A stretch of DNA of 64,000 bases from Frateuria aurantia DSM 6220 (GCF_000242255.2 NC_017033.1:992001-1056000), one strand, 5' to 3'; positions 1-9,852 are shown, counted from the stretch's first letter. Numbers and translations: made by a program. The notes: generated by a model from the sequence alone, not told the origin.

Positions 1-1
1 C

Positions 2-703
2 GAGCACGAGCTCTGCCTTGCCATGCGCGATGCCACGCTGGGTCCGGTCGCCACCCGTCACTTCATGACCGGACTCTGGCCGGTCATTGAGCGGTTTCCC
101 GGCTACATGTCGATGAATCTGCTGAAAACCCGCTATGGGCGCAGCCAGGGGGACGACATGGCCCGTCGCTGGCTGGTCCGCAATATCCGGGTCGAGCAGA
201 ATCATGCCGATTACTGGATTGCCTGGGCCGAAGGTGCCGGCATCAGTCGTGAGCAGGTGCTGCATGGCCAGGTGCCGCAGGGGACCGACACGCTGGCCAA
301 CTGGTGCGAGGAGGTGTCGAGGGCCGATACACTGGCTGCCGGCATGATTGCCACCAATTACGCGGTTGAAGGGGCGACCGGCGAGCTGTCGCAAGTGGTG
401 TATGCCAGTGAGACCTACCGCGAGAGTCTGCCCTCGGAAGGTCGCAAGCTGTCCCTGCGCTGGTTGCAGTTGCATGCTGCCTACGACGATGCCCACCCCT
501 GGGAGGCACTTGAGATCATCTGCACCCTGATGGGCATGAACCCCAAGGCTGAAGATGTGGCGCATCTGCGCGAATGCATCCGTCGCAGCTATGTCAGCCT
601 GAAGATCTCGCTGGATCGCTGCCTGGTCCAGTGGTCGTCGGATACGCTATCCGGACCGCGTGAAGCGGTATCGACGGAACGCGACAATGAAGTAGCAGCT
701 TAA
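2..703 (+). CDS. TenA/PqqC-like heme-oxygenase-fold protein (5' partial)
   Basis: The reading frame stays open to the left edge, and the residues before the first ATG (position 23) continue plausibly, so the true start is probably outside the window. The product is all-helical in appearance, with scattered conserved-looking acidic and histidine residues (EQNHADYW, YAVEGATGE). This pattern resembles the TenA/THI-4/PqqC group, which share the heme-oxygenase fold; many members are non-heme iron or thiamin-salvage enzymes, and Xanthomonadales homologues are often labelled TenA-family regulators. The substrate cannot be read from the sequence. It ends 67 bp before the likely start of the GGDEF-EAL gene, so co-transcription is possible. 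Confidence 0.6.
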   Translation, partial: EHELCLAMRDATLGPVATRHFMTGLWPVIERFPGYMSMNLLKTRYGRSQGDDMARRWLVRNIRVEQNHADYWIAWAEGAGISREQVLHGQVPQGTDTLANWCEEVSRADTLAAGMIATNYAVEGATGELSQVVYASETYRESLPSEGRKLSLRWLQLHAAYDDAHPWEALEIICTLMGMNPKAEDVAHLRECIRRSYVSLKISLDRCLVQWSSDTLSGPREAVSTERDNEVAA

Positions 704-770
704 TTCATGAAAATTGGGCACTATGGCGGGGAACCCTTTCTGTCCTGATCCAAGGAATCCTTCTCGCCTC

Positions 771-3542
771 ATGTCCAATCGGATTGAAGCCCGGCAGCGT
801 TCCCTGGCCAGACGGCTGTTGCCGTTGGGATATGGCCTGGGTGCGATCGTGATCCTGATCATGGGCTTGACCTGGGGGGCGCTGCAGATTCAGGTCACTC
901 TCGGCGGTTTTCTCGACGCCGAGAGTGTCTGGTCCAAGTACCAGAAGCAGGCCGTGATCGAGCTGGGCGAGTATGCCGTCACCGGTCACGAGAGCAATCT
1001 GCAGGCTTTTCGTCGCTACGCCGCGATTCTGCAATCCGATGCATGGGCCCGGGATGCACTGATCCACGGTCAGGGGGATCGACGGCAGGTGGCGGAAGCC
1101 TTCGTGCGTGGCAAGATCCTGCCTTCGGCCACCGGCGGCATCTCGGTGCTGCTGCGCTGGGGCTCGTGGGTGCCCTGGGCTGACCGGGCCATTGATGCCT
1201 GGCGGCAGACCGACAGCTGGATCGGCCAGCTCAATGGCATTGCCGACCAGCTGGAGCAGGCCTACCGGGGCAGGCCACCGCCGCCCCCGAGCGAGCTGCA
1301 GCACCTGCGTGAGCGGATTCTTGCCGTCAACAACGTGATCCAGCCGCTGACCCTGGTGTTTTCCTCCGAGCTGGCCGAGGGCGCACAGTCGATCTCGCGT
1401 GCCCTGTATCTTGGTGTGATGGCGGTGATCCTGCTGACTTTTCTGCTGTGGATGCTGACCGCACAGCGGGTGGTCGTCAGCATTCATGACTCGCAGGAGC
1501 GTTATCAGCGGCTGTTCGACAATGCCAATACGGGCATTGTCGTCATCGATCCGCTGACCCGGACCATTCTGGATGCCAATCGCACGGTAAGGATGTGGAC
1601 CGGCCGTCATGCCGACTGGATGACCTCGCATACTCTGGATGTCTTGTTCGAGGATGAGCTGGTGGATCTGGCCAGGCCGCAGACCCAGCGGCTGCGCGAC
1701 TCGCATCCCCCGGGTCGAGTGGTTGAGCTGCAGCGTTCCAGCGCGCAGTGGCGCGGCCGCGAAGTGCTGCAAATCGTGTTGCGCGATATCACCGAGCGAC
1801 TGCTGATGGACGAGGAACGTCGGGTTGCTGCGGAGGCTCTGGCGGGGATTGTCGAGGGCGTGATGATCGCCGGTCCGGATCGGCGCGTCATGTTCGCCAA
1901 CCCGGCCTGCACCAAGATCACCGGCTATTCCCAGCGGGAGTTGCGCGGGCGGGTGCTGGACAGTTCGCGCAGCCAGTTTGACGGCCAGCCCCTGCCGGCC
2001 TCGATCTGGGAAACGCTGGCGGCCGGCGGCAACTGGACCGGAGAAGTCCTCAGCCAGACCGCCGATGGCGAATGCTATCCGGAAATGCTGAGCCTGAGCA
2101 CCATTCTTGGCGACAATGGTGAAGTCCGCCGCTATGTGGCGGTCTTCAGCAATATCACCAGCACCAAGGACAATCAGCGCCGGCTGGAACATCTGGCCAC
2201 CCATGATTCGCTGACCGGACTGCTGAACCGGGTCGAGTTCGAGCGTCGCTGCCGCAAGGCGCTGACGGAGGCGGAAAGCAGCCACAGGGCGGTGGCGATC
2301 ATGTTTATCGACCTGGATGGCTTCAAGACGGTCAACGACAGCTACAACCACGATGTCGGCGATCAGTTGCTGATCCTTGTCGCCGAGCGGATACGCCTGC
2401 AACTGGGTCCCAAGGTCTCGGTGGCGCGTATTGGCGGCGACGAATTCACGGCCTTGGTGCCCGACCTTGGCACCCGCGAGGAAGTGGCCGGGATGGTGAC
2501 CGGCCTGCTGACACGGCTGTTCGAACCGGTGCGGGTCGGCGATTACGAATTCACTCTGGGCGCCAGCATCGGCATCGCCGGTTATCCGCTGGACGGCCTG
2601 GATTCGGCCAGCCTGATGGTCAGTGCCGATGCAGCGATGTATGCCGCCAAGATGGAAGAGCGCAATACCTTCCGTTTTTACTCGCCCTTGATGCAGGCCG
2701 ATTCACGACGTCGTCTGCGGCTGGCGACCGAATTGCGGAGGGCCCTGGGGGCTGATGAATTCTTTATGGCCTACCAGCCCAGCGTCGAGCTCAAGACCGG
2801 GCGCATCGTCGCGGTGGAAGCCTTGCTGCGCTGGCGGCATCCGGAGCGCGGCTGCGTGATGCCGGGTGAGTTCATCGAGGCCGCCGAGCAGATGGGCCTG
2901 ATCCGGCGAATTGATGAATGGGTGCTGCAGGCGGCCTGTGCCCAGATCGAACGCTGGGATCGTGCCGGTGTCCCGCCGATCCGGGTGGCTGTGAATCTTT
3001 CGGCCCACGGTTTCAGCCAGGAAGGTTTCGTCGACAGCCTTCAGCGGCTGATTCAGCGTCACGGTTTCGATCCTTCGCGGCTGATGATCGAGATCACCGA
3101 GCGGGTGATGTTGCGGCTGGGCGAAGATACCGAGCGGGCGATGCGGGCCCTGCATCATCTGGGCGTGGGCGTGGCGATCGACGATTTCGGCACCGGTTAT
3201 TCCTCGATGGCCTATCTCAAGCTGCCGGCCATCGAGTATCTGAAACTGGACCGATCCTTCGTTTCGGGCCTGCCGGGCAACCCGGATGATGTGGCGATCA
3301 TCGAAGCGCTGCTGGGCATTGCCCGCGCCCTGGGCCTTCACACCATCGCCGAAGGCGTGGAGGTCGAGGCGCAGCATCAGTTCATGTTGCGGGCCGGCTG
3401 CGAGGAAGGGCAGGGCTATTACTACGCCTACCCGCTGGATGCGGCCGAAATCGAGCGGCTGTTATGTCGCGATCCGGGGCATCAGCCGATGCCTCTGCGC
3501 CTGGTCGGCTCAGGAGGCGGCGCGGACCGCACCACCGAATAG
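771..3542 (+). CDS. Membrane PAS-GGDEF-EAL cyclic-di-GMP protein
   Basis: The 923-residue product joins an N-terminal membrane sensor to c-di-GMP turnover domains. A transmembrane segment lies near residues 15-40 and a second near 205-230. Two PAS-like regions follow (RYQRLFDNANTGIVVID, and a second one containing ITGYSQREL). A GGDEF domain comes next, with its intact active-site motif GGDEF near residue 555, and then an EAL domain with EALLRW near 682 and DDFGTGYSS further on. Both catalytic signatures look complete, so it could make or degrade c-di-GMP; tandem proteins often show only one activity in vivo. The ATG at 771 is preferred to the upstream start at 714 because it directly precedes the hydrophobic segment. 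Confidence 0.9.
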   Translation: MSNRIEARQRSLARRLLPLGYGLGAIVILIMGLTWGALQIQVTLGGFLDAESVWSKYQKQAVIELGEYAVTGHESNLQAFRRYAAILQSDAWARDALIHGQGDRRQVAEAFVRGKILPSATGGISVLLRWGSWVPWADRAIDAWRQTDSWIGQLNGIADQLEQAYRGRPPPPPSELQHLRERILAVNNVIQPLTLVFSSELAEGAQSISRALYLGVMAVILLTFLLWMLTAQRVVVSIHDSQERYQRLFDNANTGIVVIDPLTRTILDANRTVRMWTGRHADWMTSHTLDVLFEDELVDLARPQTQRLRDSHPPGRVVELQRSSAQWRGREVLQIVLRDITERLLMDEERRVAAEALAGIVEGVMIAGPDRRVMFANPACTKITGYSQRELRGRVLDSSRSQFDGQPLPASIWETLAAGGNWTGEVLSQTADGECYPEMLSLSTILGDNGEVRRYVAVFSNITSTKDNQRRLEHLATHDSLTGLLNRVEFERRCRKALTEAESSHRAVAIMFIDLDGFKTVNDSYNHDVGDQLLILVAERIRLQLGPKVSVARIGGDEFTALVPDLGTREEVAGMVTGLLTRLFEPVRVGDYEFTLGASIGIAGYPLDGLDSASLMVSADAAMYAAKMEERNTFRFYSPLMQADSRRRLRLATELRRALGADEFFMAYQPSVELKTGRIVAVEALLRWRHPERGCVMPGEFIEAAEQMGLIRRIDEWVLQAACAQIERWDRAGVPPIRVAVNLSAHGFSQEGFVDSLQRLIQRHGFDPSRLMIEITERVMLRLGEDTERAMRALHHLGVGVAIDDFGTGYSSMAYLKLPAIEYLKLDRSFVSGLPGNPDDVAIIEALLGIARALGLHTIAEGVEVEAQHQFMLRAGCEEGQGYYYAYPLDAAEIERLLCRDPGHQPMPLRLVGSGGGADRTTE

Positions 3543-3595
3543 GTCGTCGGCAAGCCGACAGTCCCGGGTATTGAAGGACCGGGACGGATCGCGGA

Positions 3596-3620
3596 CGCCG
3601 CCGGCCCGTGGCCGGCGGCG
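3596..3620. terminator. GC-rich hairpin between convergent genes
   Basis: A perfect inverted repeat with 11-bp arms (3596-3606 and 3610-3620) and a 3-nt loop lies just past the stops of the GGDEF-EAL gene and, on the other strand, mfd. Neither side has a clear U-run, so this is a hairpin that could assist termination rather than a textbook intrinsic terminator. Confidence 0.45.
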
Positions 3621-3628
3621 CGGCGGGG

Positions 3629-6600
3629 TCAGGTGCCGATGCGTGCACCCAGTTCACGCAGCAGATGGCGGGCGGCCTCGATCCGCGCAGGACCGTCCTC
3701 CAGCTCCATGCTGATGCGCAGCTTGTCCTGACCGTCCAGCTTGTAGATCCGCGGCTGACGCTGGACCAGCTGGATGATCCGCATCGGATCGACATCGGGT
3801 TTCTCGCGGAACTGCAAGCGACCGCCCAGCGGGCCGAATTCCAGCTTGCGGATGCCCAGCGGGGTCGCCGCCAGCTTCAGACTGGCTACTGCGAACAAGG
3901 TCCTGGCCTGCTCCGGCAGCAGTCCGAAGCGATCAATCATCTCTACCTGCAGCTCGCGCAGAGCGGCATCGGTGCGGACGCTGGCAATGCGCTTGTACAA
4001 GGTCAGCCGGGTATGCACATCCGGCAGATAGTCGTCGGGGATCAGCGCCGGCAGATGCAGCTCGACCTCGGTCTCGTGTTCGGAGCTGAGATCGAAATCC
4101 GGAACCTTGCCCGACTTCAGGGCGCGTACCGCCCGCTCCAGCAGCTCGGTATACAGACCGAAGCCGATTTCCTGGATCTGGCCGGACTGTTCGTCGCCCA
4201 GCAGTTCGCCGGCGCCGCGGATTTCCAGATCGTGGGTAGCCAGGGTGAAGCCGGCGCCCAGCTCCTCCAGCGAGGCCAGGGCCTCCAGCCGTTTCTCGGC
4301 ATCGGCGCTGATCGTCTTGCGATCCGGCACGATCAGATAGGCGTAGGCCCGATGGTGCGAACGGCCGACGCGACCGCGCAGCTGGTGCAGCTGGGCCAGC
4401 CCGAAACGATCGGCGCGGTTGATGATGATGGTATTGGCGGTGGGGATGTCGATGCCGGTCTCGATGATGGTCGTGCAGACCAGCACGTTGAAGCGCTGCC
4501 GGTGGAAGTCGGCCATCACCTGCTCCAGCTCGCGCTCGGGCAGCTGACCGTGGGCGATGCCGATGCGGGCCTCGGGAATCAGTTCCTGCAGATCACGGGC
4601 GCAGCGCTCGATGCTTTCCACTTCGTTGTGCAGCAGATAGACCTGGCCGCCACGGGCCAGCTCGCGCTGGAAAGCCTCGCGGATCAGGGCTGGTTCCCAG
4701 GTGGAAATGAAAGTGCTCACGGCCATGCGGTGGGCCGGCGGGGTCGCGATCAGCGACAGGTCGCGCAGTCCGCTCATCGCCATGTTCAAGGTGCGCGGGA
4801 TCGGCGTCGCCGTCATGGTCAGCAGATCGACCTCGGCGCGCAGCTTCTTCAGCTGCTCCTTCTGGCGCACGCCGAAACGCTGCTCTTCATCGACCACCAC
4901 CAGGCCCAGGTCCTTGAAGCGGATTTCCGGCTGCAGCAACTTGTGAGTGCCGATGATGACGTCGATCTGCCCTTCGGCCAGCCGCTGCAGGGCGGCATCG
5001 ACATCCTTCTTGGCGCGAAAGCGTGACAGCACGTCGACCCGGATCGGCCAGTCGGCGAAACGGTCGGCGAAGTTGCGATAGTGCTGCTGGGCCAGCAGGG
5101 TAGTCGGCACCAGCACCGCGACCTGCTTGCCGGCGGTGGCGGCGGCAAAGGCCGCGCGCAAGGCCACTTCGGTCTTGCCGAAACCGACATCGCCGCAGAT
5201 CACGCGATCCATCGCCCGTGGCGCGGACAGATCGCCCAGCACCGCCTTGATGGCCTGTTCCTGGTCCGGGGTTTCGTCGAAGGGAAAGCTGGCGCCAAAG
5301 GATTCGACCATGCGCCGGTCGATTTCCAGCGACTGTCCGCCACGGGCCTCGCGCTGGGCATAGATGCCCAGCAGTTCGGCAGCCACGTCACGGACCTTTT
5401 CGGCCGCCTTCTTGCGGGCCCGTTCCCAGGCATCGCCGCCCAGCGAATGCAGGGGGGCCAGTTCCGGGGCGGTGCCGCTGTAGCGGCTGACCAGGCCCAA
5501 CTGGGCCACCGGCACATACAGCTTGTCGCCCTTGGCATATTCGATGGTCAGGAATTCGCCGGCCATGCCGCCGATATCCATCGACAGCAAGCCCTGGTAT
5601 TGGCCCACGCCATGGTCGACATGCACGATGGGCGCGCCGATGGTCAGCTCGGTCAGATCCCGGATGATGGCCTCCGGATCACGTGCCGTGCCGCGCCGTC
5701 GGCGCCGCTCGGTACGGACCCGTTCGCCCAGCAGTTCGCGTTCGGTCAACAGGATCAGGCCCGGCTGCTGCAGGCTGAAGCCTTGCTCCAGCGGTGCCAC
5801 CGTGATCGCCAGCGGCGGCGCCTTGCCATCCAGCCACAGCGGCAGATACTGCGCCCAGCTGTCGATGCCGTGCGGACGCAGGTCCAGCTCGGCGAGCTGT
5901 TCGATCAGGGCCTCGCGGCGGCCGGCCGAATCGGCCGCGATCAGCAGCGGCCGCGGATCGTTTTGCAGCAACTGGCGCAGGGCCGTGCCCGATTCCTGCC
6001 CCTTGGCATTGAGCGGGACTTCCGGGGCGGACTGGCTGCCGCTGTCGAAGGCATGGGCGTGGCCGGCCGGCACTTCCTCGATCCGCAGCCGCAGGTTGAG
6101 CTGTTCGCGCAGTGCCTCCACCGGGAGATACAGTTCGGCAGGCGGCAGTACCGGCCGTTCGATGTCATGTGCGCGCTGGTCGTAACGCGATTCGATCTGG
6201 GTCCAGAACCGCTCGGCCGATGCCAGCACCTCCTCGCCCAGCACGAAGATGGCCCCGGCCGGCAGATAGTCGAACAGGGTGGCGGTTGCCTCGAAGAACA
6301 TCGGCAGGTAGTACTCGATGCCGCCGGGCGTGCTGCCTTCCTTCATGTCCTGGTAGACGGGGCAGCGCCGGATATCGATGGGGAAGCGTTCGCGCAGGCG
6401 CTGGCGGAAGTCGCGGGCTGCCTGCTCGGTGACCGGAAATTCGCGGGCCGGCAGCAGTTCGACCGACTCGATCTGGTCCTGCGAGCGCTGGCTCTCCGGA
6501 TCGAAGCGGCGAATCGACTCGATCTCGTCATCCAGCAGCTCCACCCGATAGGGTTCGGGCGCGCCCATGGCGTAGATGTCCAGCACCGAGCCGCGGACCG

Positions 6601-7093
6601 CATAATCGCCCGGCTCGCTGACCTGGGGCACATTGCGGTAGCCCACTGATTGCAGGCGCCGTTGCTCCTCGACCAGATCCAGCCGTCCGCCCCGGTACAG
6701 CATCAGGCCGCTGCCGCGGATGTGGCTGGCCGGTGCGATCCGCTGCATCAGCGTGGCGACGGGTACGACCAGAATGCCCCGTTCCAGTGCCGGTAACCGA
6801 TAAAGCGTGGCAATCCGTTGCGAGACTACATCCGGATGCGGGCTGAACACATCGTAGGGCAGGGTCTCCCAGTCCGGGAACTGCAACACCGGCAGGTCGC
6901 CCGCAAACAGCTTCAGCTCGCTTTCCAGTGCGATGGCACCCTGCGTATCCGCGCACACGGCAACCAGCAGCCCCTTGTGGCCGGCAGCGGTCTGCGCCAG
7001 CAGCAGGGCTTCGGCGGAGCCGGCCGGACGGAGCAGAAACTGCCGGTGGCGGGGTGAGGTCGGAAGCGGAACAGTCGGGAATCGTGGGGTCAT
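3629..7093 (-). CDS. mfd: Transcription-repair coupling factor Mfd
   Basis: Mfd is an ATP-driven DNA translocase that removes stalled RNA polymerase from lesions and recruits UvrA. The 1154-residue length matches the family (about 1150). N-terminal UvrB-homology modules are followed by an RNA-polymerase-interacting domain and then the RecG-like motor, which shows Walker A GFGKTEVALR, the DEEQ box (VVVDEEQRFGV) and the helicase motif GRVGRS. The C-terminal TRCF domain is present. The start at 7093 (MTPRFPTVP) is preferred to the upstream start at 7186, whose extra residues look non-coding. The gene converges on the GGDEF-EAL gene. Confidence 0.96.
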   Translation of the reverse strand: MTPRFPTVPLPTSPRHRQFLLRPAGSAEALLLAQTAAGHKGLLVAVCADTQGAIALESELKLFAGDLPVLQFPDWETLPYDVFSPHPDVVSQRIATLYRLPALERGILVVPVATLMQRIAPASHIRGSGLMLYRGGRLDLVEEQRRLQSVGYRNVPQVSEPGDYAVRGSVLDIYAMGAPEPYRVELLDDEIESIRRFDPESQRSQDQIESVELLPAREFPVTEQAARDFRQRLRERFPIDIRRCPVYQDMKEGSTPGGIEYYLPMFFEATATLFDYLPAGAIFVLGEEVLASAERFWTQIESRYDQRAHDIERPVLPPAELYLPVEALREQLNLRLRIEEVPAGHAHAFDSGSQSAPEVPLNAKGQESGTALRQLLQNDPRPLLIAADSAGRREALIEQLAELDLRPHGIDSWAQYLPLWLDGKAPPLAITVAPLEQGFSLQQPGLILLTERELLGERVRTERRRRRGTARDPEAIIRDLTELTIGAPIVHVDHGVGQYQGLLSMDIGGMAGEFLTIEYAKGDKLYVPVAQLGLVSRYSGTAPELAPLHSLGGDAWERARKKAAEKVRDVAAELLGIYAQREARGGQSLEIDRRMVESFGASFPFDETPDQEQAIKAVLGDLSAPRAMDRVICGDVGFGKTEVALRAAFAAATAGKQVAVLVPTTLLAQQHYRNFADRFADWPIRVDVLSRFRAKKDVDAALQRLAEGQIDVIIGTHKLLQPEIRFKDLGLVVVDEEQRFGVRQKEQLKKLRAEVDLLTMTATPIPRTLNMAMSGLRDLSLIATPPAHRMAVSTFISTWEPALIREAFQRELARGGQVYLLHNEVESIERCARDLQELIPEARIGIAHGQLPERELEQVMADFHRQRFNVLVCTTIIETGIDIPTANTIIINRADRFGLAQLHQLRGRVGRSHHRAYAYLIVPDRKTISADAEKRLEALASLEELGAGFTLATHDLEIRGAGELLGDEQSGQIQEIGFGLYTELLERAVRALKSGKVPDFDLSSEHETEVELHLPALIPDDYLPDVHTRLTLYKRIASVRTDAALRELQVEMIDRFGLLPEQARTLFAVASLKLAATPLGIRKLEFGPLGGRLQFREKPDVDPMRIIQLVQRQPRIYKLDGQDKLRISMELEDGPARIEAARHLLRELGARIGT

Positions 7094-7208
7094 TGGCGGG
7101 AATGGCCGTGGGCCGGAACACTCTGCGGAAGAAGACCCCGATTGTACCCTGCCGAAGGTGACGGGCCGCGCCATGACCGATGGCATGGCCGGCGCCGCGG
7201 CAGACCGG

Positions 7209-7826
7209 TTACAGCCGGCGCGAAAGCACTACCGTGCCCGGTTCCTGCGGCGCCAGCCGGGTCTTGAATCCCAACTGGCTGCACAAGCGCATCATCGGCA
7301 CGTTCTCGACCAGCACATACCCCCACAGCTCGTGCAGGCCGCGAGTCAGGCTGTCATCGATCAGGCGCTGCATCAGCATGCCGCCCAGCCCCTGACGGGC
7401 CCAGTCGCGCTCCACCATCAGCGAAAACTCGGCACTTGCGGCGGCTGTATCGACAAATGTCCGGGCCACCGCGTGCAATTCGGGGCGAGGGCCGCCTTCG
7501 ATCAGGGCCAGCGCCGTTTCCCGGGCCGGATCGACATGGCTGAGCCGGTGCAGCATCGCCGGGGACAGCACTCCCATGGCATGCATGAAACGTCGCCGGA
7601 TCTCCAGCGGCGACAGGCGCTGGAAACATCGCTGCAACAGCTCGGCGTCGGCGGGACGGATGGCTCGCAATTGCAATGGCCGGCCGTCGCGGGTGGTCAC
7701 CGATTCGGTCGGCGACGCGTTTTCCAGTGCCAGCGCATCGAAGCGTTCGACCGCAGGAGGCGGCAGAAAACCGGCCGGATCATCCGGGGCAAGTACGCTG
7801 CGAGGGCGGGCGGGAGAAAGGACCAT
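7209..7826 (-). CDS. GNAT-family N-acetyltransferase
   Basis: A single GNAT domain of about 205 residues. The acetyl-CoA-binding region reads RDWARQGLGGMLMQRLI, matching the family's Q/R-x-x-G-x-G/A signature. The N-terminal half (RDGRPLQLRAIRPADAELLQ, then LSPLEIRRRFMH) resembles the GNAT part of Pat-type protein acetyltransferases, but the large NDP-forming acyl-CoA-synthetase-like part of Pat is absent. A protein-lysine substrate is therefore only a guess. The ATG at 7826 gives a compact domain; an upstream start at 7874 is possible. Confidence 0.8.
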   Translation of the reverse strand: MVLSPARPRSVLAPDDPAGFLPPPAVERFDALALENASPTESVTTRDGRPLQLRAIRPADAELLQRCFQRLSPLEIRRRFMHAMGVLSPAMLHRLSHVDPARETALALIEGGPRPELHAVARTFVDTAAASAEFSLMVERDWARQGLGGMLMQRLIDDSLTRGLHELWGYVLVENVPMMRLCSQLGFKTRLAPQEPGTVVLSRRL

Positions 7827-8020
7827 ACGTGGCCGTATTGTGATCCAAATCGCAGAACGGGAGTCTGCCGGCACCGGGATTATACATGCGTCATATCGCC
7901 ACGCATAATGCGTGGCAACACGTGTTCGACCCTGTCTTGTTGTAAGGCTGGCCTGATTCGGGATGCGGGCCGGTCATCGCACCAGGTGCCGGGCCGGAGT
8001 CGTCCGGCTTGATGCCTGAC

Positions 8021-8536
8021 TCAGAAACCGACGCCGGCACCGATGCCGAACTGGAAATGCGTATGACCTGCATCCATTTCCTGGGCGGTCCAGCGATGGG
8101 CCTGGGCCACGCTGACCAGCGGCAGGATCAGGCGGACCTCACCGGCAGGGTAGACGCGTGTGCCGACGAAGCGACCCGCTACCGTGATCGGGGTACCGAC
8201 CGGATAGTCCAAAGGTTCCACAAAGCCCGGCAGCACGGCCACAAAGCGGGTATTGGGCTGGCGTTTCAGGATCGGCCGTTGCGAGCTGTCGCTGGGATAG
8301 GCCTGGATCTGGATTTCGCTGTGGTCCCTGAAATTGTCGACCCCCAGAATGCGCCCGGCCCAGACCACGTCCTTGCCCTGGTACAGATGGGGAGCGGCCA
8401 TCACCGTACCGGGCAGTGCCGGCGTCGATTGCGCGGTGGTCTTGTAGATGGGCGCTGGCGCACAAGCGGCAAGGCTCAGCACGAGCAGGCCCAGCAGCGC
8501 ACTGCGGCGGGTGGAACGGGGCATGGCAGCCAGCAT
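8021..8536 (-). CDS. slp: Slp-family outer-membrane lipoprotein
   Basis: A 171-residue lipoprotein. The N-terminus has a basic start, a hydrophobic stretch and a lipobox ending LSLAAC, so the mature protein would begin with a lipidated cysteine. The rest resembles the Slp/YeaY family (starvation-inducible outer-membrane lipoproteins), including V-W-G/A-G-x-I and V-x-V-x-G-R-F-x-G segments and an Ile/Leu-rich C-terminal part. The start at 8536 is chosen because GAGGAG lies 7 nt upstream. Its exact role is not established in the family. Confidence 0.85.
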   Translation of the reverse strand: MLAAMPRSTRRSALLGLLVLSLAACAPAPIYKTTAQSTPALPGTVMAAPHLYQGKDVVWAGRILGVDNFRDHSEIQIQAYPSDSSQRPILKRQPNTRFVAVLPGFVEPLDYPVGTPITVAGRFVGTRVYPAGEVRLILPLVSVAQAHRWTAQEMDAGHTHFQFGIGAGVGF

Positions 8537-8609
8537 GGTGGATCTCCTCGGTCGTGTGCACGCAACATCAATGCGGCACCCTGCCATGCCCATCGGATGG
8601 CGTCCAGCC

Positions 8610-9464
8610 TCAGTCCTGACGCAGCCAGTCCAGGGTCACGGCGGCGCGCTCGCCCGGTGCACCCAGTTGCAGGCCGAGCCAGTGCATGGCGCTGCGTACC
8701 GACTGATCCAGTTGCCAGGGCGCATTCAGTACCACCAGTCCGCTGCCGTTGAGGCGCAAAGGACTGTCTGCGGGATGGACCAGCAATTCGCTGCGCAGGA
8801 CGCGCTTGGCCGCGCAGCCAGCCAGCCAGCGGTAAAAGGGCTGCAGTCGCTGGCTTTGCTTGATCGGGTACCAGACTGCATAGACCCCGCCCGGCCAGCG
8901 CGCCAGCGCCTCATCCAGCCGGGCCTGCAGAGTCCGGTATTCTTCTTCCTGGGCTTCATAGGGCGGGTCGATCAGGACCAGGCCCCGCTTCTGCGGAGGT
9001 GGAAGCAAGGCTTTCATGGCCGCATAACCGTCACGTTGGTGGATATGCACCTGGCGGTTGCCGCCAAGTTGCCTGCGCAGGCTGGCGACGGCCGCGTCCT
9101 GGACTTCACACAACTGCAGCGTGTCGCCTTCACGCAGGCAAGCCGCGGCTTGCAACGGCGAGCCGGGATAAAAGCGCAAGGCCGACTGGTTCGCAGGCCA
9201 TTGCAGGATATCGACCAGCCACTCGCGAATCAGTTCGGGGGCGGCGGCATCGGTGGTCTTGATCAGCCGGGCGATACCCTCGGCGAATTCACCGGTGGCG
9301 GTCGCTTCGCGTCCATCGAGGGCGTAACCGCCGGCACCGGCATGGGTGTCGAGCAGGCCGATGGGGGTCGGCTTCTGCTGCAGGGCCTGCAGCAAGGCAC
9401 GCAGCATCACATGTTTGTGCACGTCGGCAAAATTGCCGGCATGGTAGGCGTGTTGATAGTTCAT
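8610..9464 (-). CDS. rlmJ: 23S rRNA (adenine2030-N6)-methyltransferase RlmJ
   Basis: RlmJ methylates A2030 in 23S rRNA using S-adenosylmethionine. The 284-residue product begins with the family signature MNYQHAYHAGNFADVHKH and carries the N6-adenine methyltransferase catalytic motif DPPYE within VLIDPPYEAQEEEY. Length matches E. coli RlmJ (280). The ATG at 9464 is preferred to 9479 because the family starts at MNYQH. It lies 73 bp upstream of slp on the same strand. Confidence 0.94.
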   Translation of the reverse strand: MNYQHAYHAGNFADVHKHVMLRALLQALQQKPTPIGLLDTHAGAGGYALDGREATATGEFAEGIARLIKTTDAAAPELIREWLVDILQWPANQSALRFYPGSPLQAAACLREGDTLQLCEVQDAAVASLRRQLGGNRQVHIHQRDGYAAMKALLPPPQKRGLVLIDPPYEAQEEEYRTLQARLDEALARWPGGVYAVWYPIKQSQRLQPFYRWLAGCAAKRVLRSELLVHPADSPLRLNGSGLVVLNAPWQLDQSVRSAMHWLGLQLGAPGERAAVTLDWLRQD

Positions 9465-9518
9465 GGCGGGGACAGGCAAAGACCCCAGTATAGGCGAGCG
9501 GCGGCGGCGGGGCGCCTG

Positions 9519-9682
9519 GTGGTGGCCGCTGTGATACGCGCTGACAAGTGAAACCTGTCCCCTTGATCATCGACGCACGCGGATCATCCTGATCCGGACG
9601 TGGCCGATTACCGCCGGGCGCGACCCTCCTTGGTCCGACGTGTATCCCTGCAACTTGCAACGCGTATCACAGCGGCCACCAC
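9519..9682. repeat. 164-bp element bounded by 22-bp perfect inverted repeats
   Basis: The arm at 9519-9540 (GGTGGCCGCTGTGATACGCG core) is the exact reverse complement of 9661-9682. They enclose about 120 bp with no convincing ORF. The arrangement resembles a miniature inverted-repeat element or a REP-like palindromic unit. I could not find a clear target-site duplication on the flanks. It lies between the rlmJ start and the stop of an EamA gene. Confidence 0.55.
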
Positions 9683-9852
9683 TCCGACCTGCCGTTCATC
9701 GGGCAGTGAAACCGGACTCCAGCCGGTGAGGCATCGGGAGGCTGATCTTGCCAAGCCCTCCGACGGCCGTCTTTCTTGACGGGGTTCTTGCCGGGCGGAC
9801 CTTCGTCATTCACGAAGATCTTGGCGTCCAAGTCATGTGTAGCGCTCTCCAT
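9667..9852 (-). CDS. Small hypothetical ORF, possibly a gene remnant
   Basis: A 61-codon frame from the ATG at 9852 (MESATHDLDAKIFVNDEG...) that ends inside the right arm of the inverted-repeat element. The upstream DNA (about 9853-9950) is clearly more AT-rich than the surroundings, which could reflect a promoter or foreign origin. I recognise no family, there is no clear ribosome binding site, and the end inside the repeat suggests truncation by insertion. This may not be a real gene. Confidence 0.25.
   Translation of the reverse strand: MESATHDLDAKIFVNDEGPPGKNPVKKDGRRRAWQDQPPDASPAGVRFHCPMNGRSEWWPL

Noticed and set aside
705-2402. Long minus-strand frame of 565 codons
   Set aside because: It lies opposite the GGDEF-EAL gene and is Gln/His/Asp-rich without family features, a common shadow in high-GC DNA.
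3608-6649. Long plus-strand frames opposite mfd
   Set aside because: Low-complexity shadows; mfd on the other strand is unmistakable.
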